Shown here: one piece after another, positions 9,284 to 18,359 of the stretch
How the letters are laid out: every line of letters begins with the position of its first letter
Position numbering within the stretch: position 1 is the stretch's first letter
DNA from: Oceanobacter kriegii DSM 6294
GTDB taxonomy: Bacteria; Pseudomonadota; Gammaproteobacteria; Pseudomonadales; Oceanobacteraceae
Reading direction: 5' to 3'
NCBI RefSeq assembly: GCF_000422845.1
Contig: NZ_KE383931.1
Coordinates: forward strand, 654,699-718,698
Length of the DNA: 64,000 nt
Program-made: the position numbers and the translations under genes
The notes under the pieces: model-generated
The model's database searches: none
The model's input: the letters and a program-made list of their open reading frames with translations, nothing else
Told to the model about the DNA's origin: nothing

Positions 9284-9922
9284 ATGACACATTCGCTTAC
9301 CGCTCAATTACCCGTTTCTGACCGCAATATCGAGAGTAAAGCGGCCATTGCTACCAACAAGCGCACGCTGACACTGGGTATTCTGATTACCGGCGCAATC
9401 GCCGCTGCGATGGTGATGGTGGCGTCTGGTTGGTTGGCGCTGGAGCAGTTTTCCAGCCATACCCTGGCGTTTGGTTCCAGTGCCATGACCGGTGTGCTGG
9501 CCATGCTGTGGTTGTCGGTACGCGGCTGGGATTTTCCGTCGTCGGCCAACTGGCCGTGGATCGGCATCACCAGCGTGCTGGCCACCCTGCTGCTGCCGTT
9601 TGCCACTCTGAATGCAGTGACAGAACTGTCGCTGGGCTGGGCCTTGCTGTCACTGGTGGTTGCTCTGACGGTTTATCAGCTGGGTAGCCAACTGCTGTTG
9701 TTCCGCCGTACCGATGCCATGGTGGCATGGCAGTTTGTGGTATCCCTGCCGCTGTGTGCGCTGCTGTTTGGTCACTCGCTGGGAGTGGATGCCGCCGCCA
9801 TTGACGGTGTACACAGTGCCTCAGGTATTGATGCCGTCGCGATGGCCCTGACGGGCATTGCCCACGCCGTTATCTGGCAGTGTGTATGGGCTCGTAGCCG
9901 TCGTCGTACCGCACGCGTCTAG
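9284..9922 (+). CDS. Small polytopic membrane protein, likely MocR target
   Basis: 212 residues. I chose the ATG at 9284 because an ideal AGGAGG lies 7 bases upstream. A frame-compatible ATG at 9257 has no such site. After about 30 polar residues there are roughly five to six hydrophobic helices (for example ILITGAIAAAMVMVAS, GVLAMLWLSV, LALLSLVVALTV-like stretches) and an Arg-rich C-terminus, indicating an inner-membrane protein with positive-inside tail. I do not recognise a family. Its divergent pairing with a MocR regulator suggests a role in transport or sensing of an amine or amino acid, but that is inference. The last 4 bases overlap the stop of the convergent gene. Confidence 0.75.
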   Translation: MTHSLTAQLPVSDRNIESKAAIATNKRTLTLGILITGAIAAAMVMVASGWLALEQFSSHTLAFGSSAMTGVLAMLWLSVRGWDFPSSANWPWIGITSVLATLLLPFATLNAVTELSLGWALLSLVVALTVYQLGSQLLLFRRTDAMVAWQFVVSLPLCALLFGHSLGVDAAAIDGVHSASGIDAVAMALTGIAHAVIWQCVWARSRRRTARV

Positions 9923-10419
9923 ACTGACCAGTCTGGCGGGTATTCTGAAAAGAAGGCCGCCAGACTGAATTCTGCTTTCACCTGCTCAGCAAAATCGACC
10001 CGCCGAATACGGCGGCTGTCGATTCCCTGATAGCCCATCTCGGCCAGACAGGCCATGCAAATACCCGACGTTTTGCCATCCGCCAGTTCCGGCTCCTGGG
10101 TCGAAATGCTCGCCAGTACGTCGACGTTCTTATGCCGCCACTGATCCACCTCGTGACAGCTGGAAACATGCCACTGAGGGTATTCAACCCCCGTTTGTCG
10201 AACCCATACGCGCCGATTCTTGTGCGCCAGTGTGCGGTCTTTCAGCAGTAACAAACGACTGGCCGGAATCACCAGCCCCTGCTCTGCCAGGGCTTTCAGT
10301 TCCTGATGACTCAGATGCCGCTCGGGGTCATGCAGCTCGAACGAGCCAGTGTCTGCGGCACCCATGGCTTGTCGCAGTTGTAGCCATTCCGACTGCTCGG
10401 AAAAGTCCACCAGCTTCAC
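9919..10419 (-). CDS. Unrecognised Cys-rich cytoplasmic protein, third gene of the ZorAB-like operon
   Basis: 166 residues from the GTG at 10419, which begins one base after the stop of the ZorB-like gene, so translation is probably coupled. An upstream GTG or ATG would run back into that gene. No signal peptide or membrane helix. Two Cys/His clusters stand out: WHVSSCHEV (His84, Cys88, His89) and GICMACLAEMGY (Cys121, Cys124). Together they could bind one zinc in a ribbon or treble-clef arrangement. The C-terminus has an F....AFFSEY segment. I cannot name the family. It is not ZorC, ZorD, or an HNH ZorE by any motif I can see. Its place suggests it is the cytoplasmic partner or effector of the membrane channel. 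Confidence 0.72.
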   Translation of the reverse strand: MKLVDFSEQSEWLQLRQAMGAADTGSFELHDPERHLSHQELKALAEQGLVIPASRLLLLKDRTLAHKNRRVWVRQTGVEYPQWHVSSCHEVDQWRHKNVDVLASISTQEPELADGKTSGICMACLAEMGYQGIDSRRIRRVDFAEQVKAEFSLAAFFSEYPPDWSV

Positions 10420-10420
10420 G

Positions 10421-11140
10421 CTACAGCACCTTGTCCAGAATGGTGGCGATGCGGCCTTCGGCATCGGTGCGCACCCGAAATTCTACCCGCCGTGAGCCTT
10501 CTGCCACTTCGTCGCCCTGTTGGTCGCGGACCGGCTTGGCCGACGACAGACCGTTGGCCGTCAGATGGGTTTTCAGCCAGTTTTTGTCTTGCTCTACTGA
10601 CGACAATTCCAGCACGTAAGCCAGTGTCGAACGGGTGCGCTCCTGCGACAGTTCCATGTTGCGAATGTAGGCTTCGTCTTCGTTTTTGGCACCGAACCAG
10701 CCCGATGAGGTATGGCCTTCAATACGCACTTCCAGAATGTCTTCGCGGTAGGATTCACCGGTAATGATGCGAATATAGCGCGGGAAAAAGTCCGCCAGTA
10801 TCTGCTGGAATTCCGGCTTCAGGTCGGCATCGCCCTTGTCGAACAGCACATCGGTGTTGTTGAAACGAAAGGCCAGATCTTCGTCCAGCTCCGCGCCCCA
10901 GCGGGTCATGTCGTCGGCAAACTCGGCTTTCAGGTCCTTGTACAGCTGGGTGCGCAGTTGATCGTACAGAATGGCGACGTCGCGCACCTTGTTACGCTCG
11001 GTTTCGACGTTGACCATAAACACCATCGACACCAACATGAAGACCATCATCAGCCCGGCCATCAGGTCGGCTACCGACAACCAGTGGGCTTCACCTTCCG
11101 GCACTGGCTGGCCATCCAGCAGGCTGCTTTGATCACTCAT
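10421..11140 (-). CDS. ZorB-like OmpA/MotB-family peptidoglycan-binding stator protein
   Basis: 239 residues. One transmembrane helix (about 21-44) carries the proton-conducting Asp in VADLMAGLMMVFML (Asp25), the arrangement of MotB and ZorB. A periplasmic linker follows. The C-terminal OmpA-like domain has NTDVLFDKGDADLKP, IEGHTSS and LSQERTRSTLAYVL, the peptidoglycan-binding signature. The start codon overlaps the end of the ZorA-like gene by 8 bases. In Zorya defence systems ZorA5B2 forms a proton-driven motor anchored to the wall. Stand-alone ZorAB-like pairs also exist outside defence, so a role in phage defence is inferred, not shown. Confidence 0.85.
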   Translation of the reverse strand: MSDQSSLLDGQPVPEGEAHWLSVADLMAGLMMVFMLVSMVFMVNVETERNKVRDVAILYDQLRTQLYKDLKAEFADDMTRWGAELDEDLAFRFNNTDVLFDKGDADLKPEFQQILADFFPRYIRIITGESYREDILEVRIEGHTSSGWFGAKNEDEAYIRNMELSQERTRSTLAYVLELSSVEQDKNWLKTHLTANGLSSAKPVRDQQGDEVAEGSRRVEFRVRTDAEGRIATILDKVL

Positions 11141-12425
11141 GCACGCGCTCCGCGGTTTGCACCAGACGTTGCAGTTTGTCGGTCAGCGGGCTGTAGTCAG
11201 AAACAAATTTCTCGGACAAGGCGCTGAGCTGAACACCCAACGATTTCAGCGACTTGTTCAGCTCCGCTTCGAGGGATTCGTCCAGCACCACAAACTGGCG
11301 CTCGACGCGCTCGCCCAGTTTTTGCAGCTGGTAGAGGCTCTGTTGTTGCTGGTTTTGCAGATTTTCCTGAGTGCTGGCCAGTTGCTGCTGCCACTGGTTT
11401 TGCAGCTTGGTCTGGGATTCGCTCAGCTCGTTGCTGAGCCAGCTTTGCTGTTTTTCAACCGCATCGGCCATGCCCTGGGTCAACCCCAACACTCGCTGCT
11501 CCAATTGCGGCAAGCCATCAGCGGCACTGGCAATCAAACCGGCCAGGCTGCCCAGTTGCTTTTGCAAACTGTCGCGCTGGGTTTCCATCGCCGTCAGCAG
11601 TTCTTCCAACGAGGCCGAAATACCGTTAAAGGCATCCGCATGGCGTACCATGAATTCAAACGACTCAACCGCCGACTTCATCGACTCGGTGCTGCGCTGC
11701 TGCTCGTCGATCAGCTCGGTAATCTGCGCCTTGTACTGTTTTTGCCAATCCAGCATGGAAATCACAGACTCGTTCAAGCGCTTGAAGTTATCACCGTACT
11801 GTTCGTTGATTTTGGTGTTGAACTCGGTCATCACCCGCTCAATGGCCTCAACCAGCGCCTTGGCATTGGCTTCTGCCATGCGCTCCTGATAGTGCTCCAG
11901 TGAGTGATTGATCTGCTCCAGCTCCTGCATCAAAGCCTTGTGCTGGCGGTCCCCCTGACTGCTGGCGGCCGTCTGGAAGGCACTGATGGCCGCAGCGGCG
12001 TTGTTATCGCGGGCCAGTTGATTCATTTCTGTCAGCGACAGCTTCATCTTGTCGAGGGATTCCAGCAGGTCACTGATGGTCGCCCCCTGCTGTTTTCCGG
12101 TCGGTGCGGTCAACTGACCGAACGCGCCGCGCACCTTGATACTGAGCGCTCCCAGCAAGCCGACAATGGACGACCAGAACGCGGTTTTCAGGCCTTCCAT
12201 CAGCGTGGGTACGCTGGCCTGAATGTCCGTGGTATCAAATTCGGACAAACCTAACGCAACCCCCAGAAAGGTACCAAAGATACCCAGCGAGGTAAGAATA
12301 TTGGGGGCAACATCCAGGGTTTTGCCACTGAACCGCCAGAAGTGAAAACCTACGGTCAACAGGCCAATGGCGGCCATCAACAGCAGGGTCCAGCCAGACA
12401 GGGATTCCATCATGGGACAACTCAT
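11133..12425 (-). CDS. ZorA-like MotA/TolQ/ExbB proton-channel protein with long cytoplasmic coiled coil
   Basis: 430 residues. Three transmembrane helices are visible at about 11-30, 42-61 and 77-97, with the TolQ/ExbB-type second and third helices LTSLGIFGTFLGVALGL and LKTAFWSSIVGLLGAL (polar lining residues Thr52, Ser85, Ser86). The remaining 330 residues are a Gln/Glu-rich coiled coil without a soluble enzyme domain, the hallmark of ZorA as opposed to ExbB or TolQ. The length fits the shorter ZorA classes. First gene of the operon with the ZorB-like and Cys-rich genes. Starts at 12425, 12413 or 12410 are all possible; none has a strong ribosome site. Confidence 0.82.
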   Translation of the reverse strand: MSCPMMESLSGWTLLLMAAIGLLTVGFHFWRFSGKTLDVAPNILTSLGIFGTFLGVALGLSEFDTTDIQASVPTLMEGLKTAFWSSIVGLLGALSIKVRGAFGQLTAPTGKQQGATISDLLESLDKMKLSLTEMNQLARDNNAAAAISAFQTAASSQGDRQHKALMQELEQINHSLEHYQERMAEANAKALVEAIERVMTEFNTKINEQYGDNFKRLNESVISMLDWQKQYKAQITELIDEQQRSTESMKSAVESFEFMVRHADAFNGISASLEELLTAMETQRDSLQKQLGSLAGLIASAADGLPQLEQRVLGLTQGMADAVEKQQSWLSNELSESQTKLQNQWQQQLASTQENLQNQQQQSLYQLQKLGERVERQFVVLDESLEAELNKSLKSLGVQLSALSEKFVSDYSPLTDKLQRLVQTAERVHE

Positions 12426-12531
12426 GCATTCGGTGATTTTGTATGAGTCTAGTCCATGCTGACTTTTTTGCGCCGGGCAATAGCGCTAGTATTCTTATCA
12501 ATAAAATCAGGCATGCAAAAAAGGAAACATC

Positions 12532-12852
12532 ATGCTCATCAGCAATATGGAAGTCGTCCCAGGCAAACGCATTACCCAGCATCTGGGTCTGGTACAAGGC
12601 AGTACAGTGCGCGCCAAACACGCCGGTAAAGACATCATGGCCGGTTTGAAAAACATCTTTGGCGGCGAACTCAGCAGCTACACCGAGCTACTCACCGAGT
12701 CCCGCGATGAAGCGTTGGAGCGCATGCAGGAGCAAGCCCGTTCATTGGGTGCCAACGCGGTTGTTAACGTCCGCTTTTCTACCTCCTCCATTGCCGCCGG
12801 TGCTTCCGAGCTGTTTGTGTATGGCAGCGCGGTGATCATCGAGGACCGCTAA
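12532..12852 (+). CDS. YbjQ/UPF0145 family protein
   Basis: 106 residues, the full length of the family. It shows the conserved core: G...V.G.TV.AKHAGKDI, an ELSSYTELLTESRDEALERM helix split by the family's Y..L...R..A pattern, and ALGANAVVNVRF-like strand. The protein is a small oligomer-forming domain, once called heavy-metal-binding; its function is not known. Two A/G-rich ribosome-site candidates (AAGGAAA) sit 8-9 bases before the ATG. It is the first gene of a four-gene plus-strand operon and is divergent from the ZorA-like gene. Confidence 0.85.
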   Translation: MLISNMEVVPGKRITQHLGLVQGSTVRAKHAGKDIMAGLKNIFGGELSSYTELLTESRDEALERMQEQARSLGANAVVNVRFSTSSIAAGASELFVYGSAVIIEDR

Positions 12853-12853
12853 C

Positions 12854-13336
12854 ATGGGCGAGCTACTGTTTCAGATCGGCCTGTTTCTGGGGATGCTGTC
12901 GCTCGGCTACCTGTTTGGCCGCCGTAATGAACGCAAACACTACCGCAGTATTCAGGCTCGGGAAGACGAGCTGCGCTCCTTGCTGGTGCTAAGCACCAAA
13001 ATTCCGCCACGCTCAATGCTGTCCCACTCCAGTGAGATGGTCAGTGGTTCGGTGGTGATATCGGTGGATTATTTCAAAACCGTTGTGGCCGGTTTGCGCA
13101 GTTTGGTTGGCGGCCGCGTCGGCGCTTATGAAAGCCTGCTGGACCGTGGTCGCCGTGAAGCCATTCTGCGCATGCAGCAGGAAGCCAAAACGCTGGGAGC
13201 CGATGCAGTCCTAAACCTGAAGCTGGAAACCAGCCGCATTGGCGATAACGCCGGCAAAGGATTGGGGTCAATCGAGGTGTTGGCTTATGGCACCGCCATG
13301 ATTCCGACCCGGGCTTCTGCGCCGGACAACCGCTGA
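12854..13336 (+). CDS. Membrane-anchored YbjQ/UPF0145 paralogue
   Basis: 160 residues, starting one base after the stop of the previous gene. An N-terminal hydrophobic helix (about 5-21) and basic stop-transfer RRNERKH place the rest in the cytoplasm. From about residue 45 the YbjQ core repeats: VSGSVVISVDYFKT, VGGRVGAYESLLDRGRREAILRMQ, LGADAVLNLKLETS. It is thus a tandem paralogue of the upstream soluble protein, plus a membrane tether and a linker. Hetero-oligomers of the two are a reasonable inference. No enzyme motif is seen. Confidence 0.8.
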   Translation: MGELLFQIGLFLGMLSLGYLFGRRNERKHYRSIQAREDELRSLLVLSTKIPPRSMLSHSSEMVSGSVVISVDYFKTVVAGLRSLVGGRVGAYESLLDRGRREAILRMQQEAKTLGADAVLNLKLETSRIGDNAGKGLGSIEVLAYGTAMIPTRASAPDNR

Positions 13337-14236
13337 ATGTCGCAGCCATCCCTGCCCGGCGGTAATCCCAAGCCGCCGGAACACATCAACAACGCCCACA
13401 ATGCACCAGTAAAAGACCTGCTGTTACTGGCCACCGGGGTCTTGCTTGCCCTGTTGCTTGCGACACTGGTGCTTGCCTACAGCGCGCGCTGGATTGCCCC
13501 TTTCATTCCCTACCAATGGGAGCGGGATCTGTTTAACGATGCCCATGTGCCATTTGAGCAAAGCAGCGCAGAAGATACCGCCAATACAGAAAATGACGCA
13601 CAGGCAGACGCCAAGCAACAAGCCCTGCAACAGCTGATGGAGCGTCTGACCGCCCACCAGCCAGACCGGCTGCCGGTGACCGTTCATTACCTCAGCGACA
13701 TGGACATTCCCAACGCCTTTGCCACCCTGGGCGGCCATGTATTCGTCAGTGCGGGATTATTAAGAACCGTCGACAGCGAAAATGGCCTGGCGATGGTGAT
13801 GGCCCACGAATACAGCCATGTTCAGCAACGCCATCCGCTCAAGCTGGCGCTGGAACAGCTGACCGTCAGCATGATGATCAGTCTGGTAACGGGCGACACA
13901 GCCGGGCTGGCCCAGCTCACCAGCAGCGTGACACTGTTGTCCTTCAGCCGCGATATGGAACGTGACGCCGACCGCGATGCTCTGCTCATGCTGCAACAGC
14001 ATTATGGCCACACCCAGGGCGCCGAAGAGTTTTTTGAAAAAATGCTCGACCAACACGGTGAATCCCGTTGGCAAACGGTGTTTCAGACTCACCCGATGAC
14101 GTCCGAGCGACTGGCGGTCATCGCCAAACAAAAACAGGTAACCAGCAGTAAGGCTCAACTGACTGCATTACCCTCAGAATTACAAATCAAAAGCCATTTT
14201 CTGAATACCGGGAAAGCTAACAAGGAAACGGAATGA
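13337..14236 (+). CDS. M48-family zinc metallopeptidase, membrane anchored
   Basis: 299 residues, ATG immediately after the stop of the preceding gene. One transmembrane helix at about 28-50, then an acidic Gln-rich linker and an M48 catalytic domain. The zinc motif is HEYSH (157-161), and the third ligand is the Glu in SRDMERDADRDA. It also has the M48 region TLGGHVFVSAGLL ahead of the motif and HPMTSERLAVI near the end. M48 proteases of this type act on misfolded or cell-envelope proteins. Tight linkage with the two YbjQ proteins suggests that it processes or is controlled by them. Confidence 0.87.
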   Translation: MSQPSLPGGNPKPPEHINNAHNAPVKDLLLLATGVLLALLLATLVLAYSARWIAPFIPYQWERDLFNDAHVPFEQSSAEDTANTENDAQADAKQQALQQLMERLTAHQPDRLPVTVHYLSDMDIPNAFATLGGHVFVSAGLLRTVDSENGLAMVMAHEYSHVQQRHPLKLALEQLTVSMMISLVTGDTAGLAQLTSSVTLLSFSRDMERDADRDALLMLQQHYGHTQGAEEFFEKMLDQHGESRWQTVFQTHPMTSERLAVIAKQKQVTSSKAQLTALPSELQIKSHFLNTGKANKETE

Positions 14237-14724
14237 ACTTCTGCAAGATCGCCCTGATTACCACCGCTATTTCCACACTGATATTGGGAGGCTGTGCCAG
14301 CAAGTACGTCACTCCTGATGAGAATACGCCACAGGCAACACTGGTTGTGAACAACTACGAAAAGACCAACTCCATTCTGAAGATGAGAGTTAATCAGGTC
14401 TTTATCGGTGTTATTGGCGAAGATAAATGCTCAGAGACTGCAATTGTTAAAGGTATTCAGTCTGAAGAAGCTCAGGTTCCCGTGATGATTACTGCGGATA
14501 ATGCCGTAACCGTCGGGATAAGACATACATGGGGAAGCACCTTTTGTTTCGCCGCCATGGGATTTGAGCCTAAGGCTGGCCATACCTATCAATTACATGA
14601 CCACGTGATGCAAGACGGATGCGCTGTCATGGTGACAGAGGGCCAAGGCGATGATGAAAAGCCAGTAGCTGGCTTTGCAGTTTCGAATTCGGTGATAAAG
14701 GAATTCACATTCTGCATCGACTAA
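14233..14724 (+). CDS. Small lipoprotein of unknown function
   Basis: 163 residues. The start overlaps the previous stop by 4 bases (ATGA), so it is the last gene of the operon. The signal peptide ends in a lipobox, LILGGC (Cys21). The mature part has no domain I recognise. Four further Cys residues (in EDKCSET, TFCFAAM, DGCAVM and the C-terminal FCID) could make two disulfides in the periplasm. A bidirectional terminator follows 17 bases after the stop. Confidence 0.75.
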   Translation: MNFCKIALITTAISTLILGGCASKYVTPDENTPQATLVVNNYEKTNSILKMRVNQVFIGVIGEDKCSETAIVKGIQSEEAQVPVMITADNAVTVGIRHTWGSTFCFAAMGFEPKAGHTYQLHDHVMQDGCAVMVTEGQGDDEKPVAGFAVSNSVIKEFTFCID

Positions 14725-14740
14725 GAGAAATAACGCCCAC

Positions 14741-14766
14741 AAAAAAGGCCTCATCAGAGGCCTTTT
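14741..14766. terminator. Bidirectional rho-independent terminator
   Basis: GGCCTC (14747-14752), loop ATCA, GAGGCC (14757-14762). It is preceded by six A and followed by four T, so it serves both the lipoprotein operon (plus) and trxB (minus). Confidence 0.85.
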
Positions 14767-14785
14767 CCATTCAGCAACCGACTAA

Positions 14786-15808
<1,023 letters not shown>

Positions 15809-15834
15809 TTAGACTTCTTTGAAAGGTTGCAGAC

Positions 15835-15862
15835 TATATATAGGCAACTACTGCAGTTTCAA
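15835..15862 (-). promoter_or_regulatory. Possible sigma-70 promoter for trxB
   Basis: On the minus strand, TTGAAA (15862-15857) and TATATA (15840-15835) are separated by 16 bases, in the gap upstream of trxB. Match is 5 of 6 for the -35 and 4 of 6 for the -10. Confidence 0.4.
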
Positions 15863-16108
15863 TAGCTGCCTTATACAGAAAGCAAATAACCTAAGGCCCC
15901 ACAGCACCGCTCCGCACCACGCTCAGCTCTGGCTGTTACCCGACCTCGTCGTTCTGGCTGACACCGGGCTCCTCCGATTGGCTCTGGCATCACGCCGTTA
16001 CCAATTTTAATCGGTTCACCCCTGCACCTTTGGATTTGTTGCCTATACTCAAAACGCGCTTAAAGCGAAGAAGGTCAACAGTCATCCAGCACCATCGCTG
16101 ACTCACGG

Positions 16109-16198
16109 CCGTTCGATGCCTTACAGCCGTTTGATGCCTTATAGCTGTTTGATGCCTTATAGCTGTTTGATGCCTTGCAGCCGTTCGATGCCTTACAG
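16109..16198. repeat. Five tandem copies of an 18-bp unit
   Basis: Units start at 16109, 16127, 16145, 16163 and 16181, consensus CYGTTYGATGCCTTAYAG. The first and last copies are identical. A degenerate sixth begins at 16199. The array lies about 75 bases upstream of the chemoreceptor gene and contains plus-strand stop codons, so it is not translated in the direction of that gene. Confidence 0.9.
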
Positions 16199-16272
16199 CT
16201 TGATGATAGTACCGCCACCTTGCCAGCACTACGCCGTTCCATAACGGACGTTCGAAAAGGAGCCTTTGAACC

Positions 16273-17766
16273 ATGTGGGAGTTTTGTTCTCGTTGTTCAC
16301 CCCGCACATTGAACTTCATCAACCAGGCAGGCTGGCTAACCAGCATTGCCATCCTGATGTTTTCCGGCGGCTCTATGGTCGCCATGGCCACCAGCCTGAC
16401 GTTGTTTGCCATCATGACGCTGCTGCGGTTTGGCCAAAAACAGTTTTTGCAGCAGCAACGGGGACAACTGCACGGTGTACTGAATCAGGTGAATCAGGGC
16501 GATCTGAGCCCAAGGCTGGCGCTGAAAAACGCCGATGCAAACATGCGTGAGATGTCCGGCAACCTGAACTCGTTTCTGGATCAGGTTGAAAGCTACATCC
16601 GCGAAGCCGAATCTTCCTTTCGGGCCGCCAGTGAAGAAAAGTTCTTCCGGGCACCAGACTGCACCGGCCTGAAGGGGCAACTGAACGATTCCCTGAACAA
16701 CATCGCCGTGGCCTTCAAAGCCATCGAAGAAGCCAACTTCCTCAGCAACAACAAAGAACTCGACCGCGACATTGGCCACACCAAAACCGAAGGGTTACTG
16801 ACCAACCTGGCCCGCAATCAGGAAGACCTGGGGAAAGTAGCCAATGAAATGACCGCTGTTGAAAAACAATCCGCCACCGGGGTACAGCTATCGACCGATG
16901 CGCTGAACCGCATTCGTGGGGTGGTGGGCGACCTGCAACAACAGTCGGAAAAAGCCAACTCCATTCACGGCAATGCCGCCGAACTGCGTGACCACACCGA
17001 AGAAATCGCCAAGGTGCTGCGTCAGATCGACACCATTGCCGAACAAACCAACCTGCTGGCGTTGAACGCCGCCATCGAAGCCGCTCGCGCTGGAGAAGCC
17101 GGCCGCGGCTTTGCAGTGGTGGCCGATGAGGTGCGCGCACTGGCCGCCAACACCCAATCTGCAACTGCCAACATCAGCGGCCTGATGACTCATTTTCAGA
17201 CATCCTCCAACGCCATGGCAGACGCCGCCAGCGATATGGTGGAGTCGACCCGCTCGGTGACCGGCTCAACCTTGCAGTTTGAAACCTCGTTTGGCGAACT
17301 GGCCAGCATCGCCCAGCGCACCTACCAGAAGATCAGCTACTCCGAGATTGTGAGCTTTGCCTCACTGATCAAGGTAGACCACATGATCTATGTGCAAAAC
17401 GGCTACCGGGCCATTGAAGCTGGCCCCGGCAGCGATGCCTGGCGCGCGGTCGACTGCGACCACCACAGTTGTCGCTTCGGCCAATGGTATGAAACCGGCA
17501 TTGGCCACCAGTATTTCAGCCACTTACCCTCCTACAAAGGCATTGAGCCACTGCATAAATCCTTGCACGAAGAAATGGCAAAGATCCTCCTCGCCGTCAG
17601 ACAGCCCGACTGGCAAAACAGCCTTGAAAGCCACGACAACGTGCGGATGGGATTCGAGCGCATTGAAGACGTCAGCAACCGTTTGATTGGCATGATTGAT
17701 CAGCTAACCGATGAAAAGCTGCGCTTTGAAAGCTCGGAAAGCAAAAGCGAAGTCGAGCTGTTTTAA
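16273..17766 (+). CDS. Methyl-accepting chemotaxis protein with C-terminal CZB zinc-binding domain
   Basis: 497 residues, with AAGGAG about 8 bases before the ATG. Two closely spaced hydrophobic segments (about 18-55) give a membrane hairpin with no periplasmic sensor. The chemoreceptor signalling tip is intact ([19 protein letters not shown] and [12 protein letters not shown], about 258-298). From about 370 there is a CZB domain: VDHMIYVQN, the Cys in [31 protein letters not shown] domains bind zinc through three His and one Cys and can respond to hypochlorous acid by Cys oxidation. The receptor therefore probably reads cytoplasmic zinc or redox state. It is monocistronic. Confidence 0.9.
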   Translation: MWEFCSRCSPRTLNFINQAGWLTSIAILMFSGGSMVAMATSLTLFAIMTLLRFGQKQFLQQQRGQLHGVLNQVNQGDLSPRLALKNADANMREMSGNLNSFLDQVESYIREAESSFRAASEEKFFRAPDCTGLKGQLNDSLNNIAVAFKAIEEANFLSNNKELDRDIGHTKTEGLLTNLARNQEDLGKVANEMTAVEKQSATGVQLSTDALNRIRGVVGDLQQQSEKANSIHGNAAELRDHTEEIAKVLRQIDTIAEQTNLLALNAAIEAARAGEAGRGFAVVADEVRALAANTQSATANISGLMTHFQTSSNAMADAASDMVESTRSVTGSTLQFETSFGELASIAQRTYQKISYSEIVSFASLIKVDHMIYVQNGYRAIEAGPGSDAWRAVDCDHHSCRFGQWYETGIGHQYFSHLPSYKGIEPLHKSLHEEMAKILLAVRQPDWQNSLESHDNVRMGFERIEDVSNRLIGMIDQLTDEKLRFESSESKSEVELF

Positions 17767-18359
17767 GCCCTCACCGTTAACGCGATTACGCCCTCTCGTT
17801 TACCCGCGTTCACGCCCTTAAGGGTGAGCGACGGGCACCATGGCACAAGGCTCTGGAGCTGTAACCCGCGCCTGGCACCTCCTCTGGATTAACCAAACAC
17901 TCCACAAAAAATTACTTCTGACACTTCACATCAGCAGCAATTAGAGCCATATTGAATTCAACACCCACGGAGGGAGGGAGACGTTGCCAGTCTACCCGTT
18001 TGAAGTTCATGCAGTGGTTCGCTGCTGCCCATTGCCTGCTTGCAGGCCACTCTCAGAGGCGCTGAACGTGCAACGCTTCCGGGGACTTGCCGACTCATTT
18101 CATGGCCGCCAGACAAGATCTTCAGACACCCTTCACGTCTCCGCTTTACCCGCTCCTTCAACGCCACCCTTGAATCACCCGTCGATTCAATTGCTAACCC
18201 AACTACTAACTCAATTCGCCGGGCTTCTGCCCAAACAATCACCCAAGCAACCGCCCACACAAGTACCAAACCAACCGTTATGCCCTGCAACCGGCCTTGC
18301 GCCGGTACATCATTCATTCCGTTTTTGTTCCGATCACCTGACATCAGGAGAGCGTCTTT
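17767..18359. other. Gene-free spacer upstream of phoH
   Basis: No gene supported. Long open frames here on both strands are low-complexity or run antisense into phoH. A weak hairpin, CGCCCTTAAGGGTG, lies near 17812-17826 after the chemoreceptor gene but lacks a T run. Confidence 0.35.

Noticed and set aside
16109..16198. CRISPR-like array
   Set aside because: Units of 18 bp abut directly with no spacers and no cas genes nearby.
15990..16415. Minus-strand frame with a repeated RHQTAI unit
   Set aside because: It exists only because of the 18-bp tandem repeats read antisense, and overlaps the start of the chemoreceptor gene.
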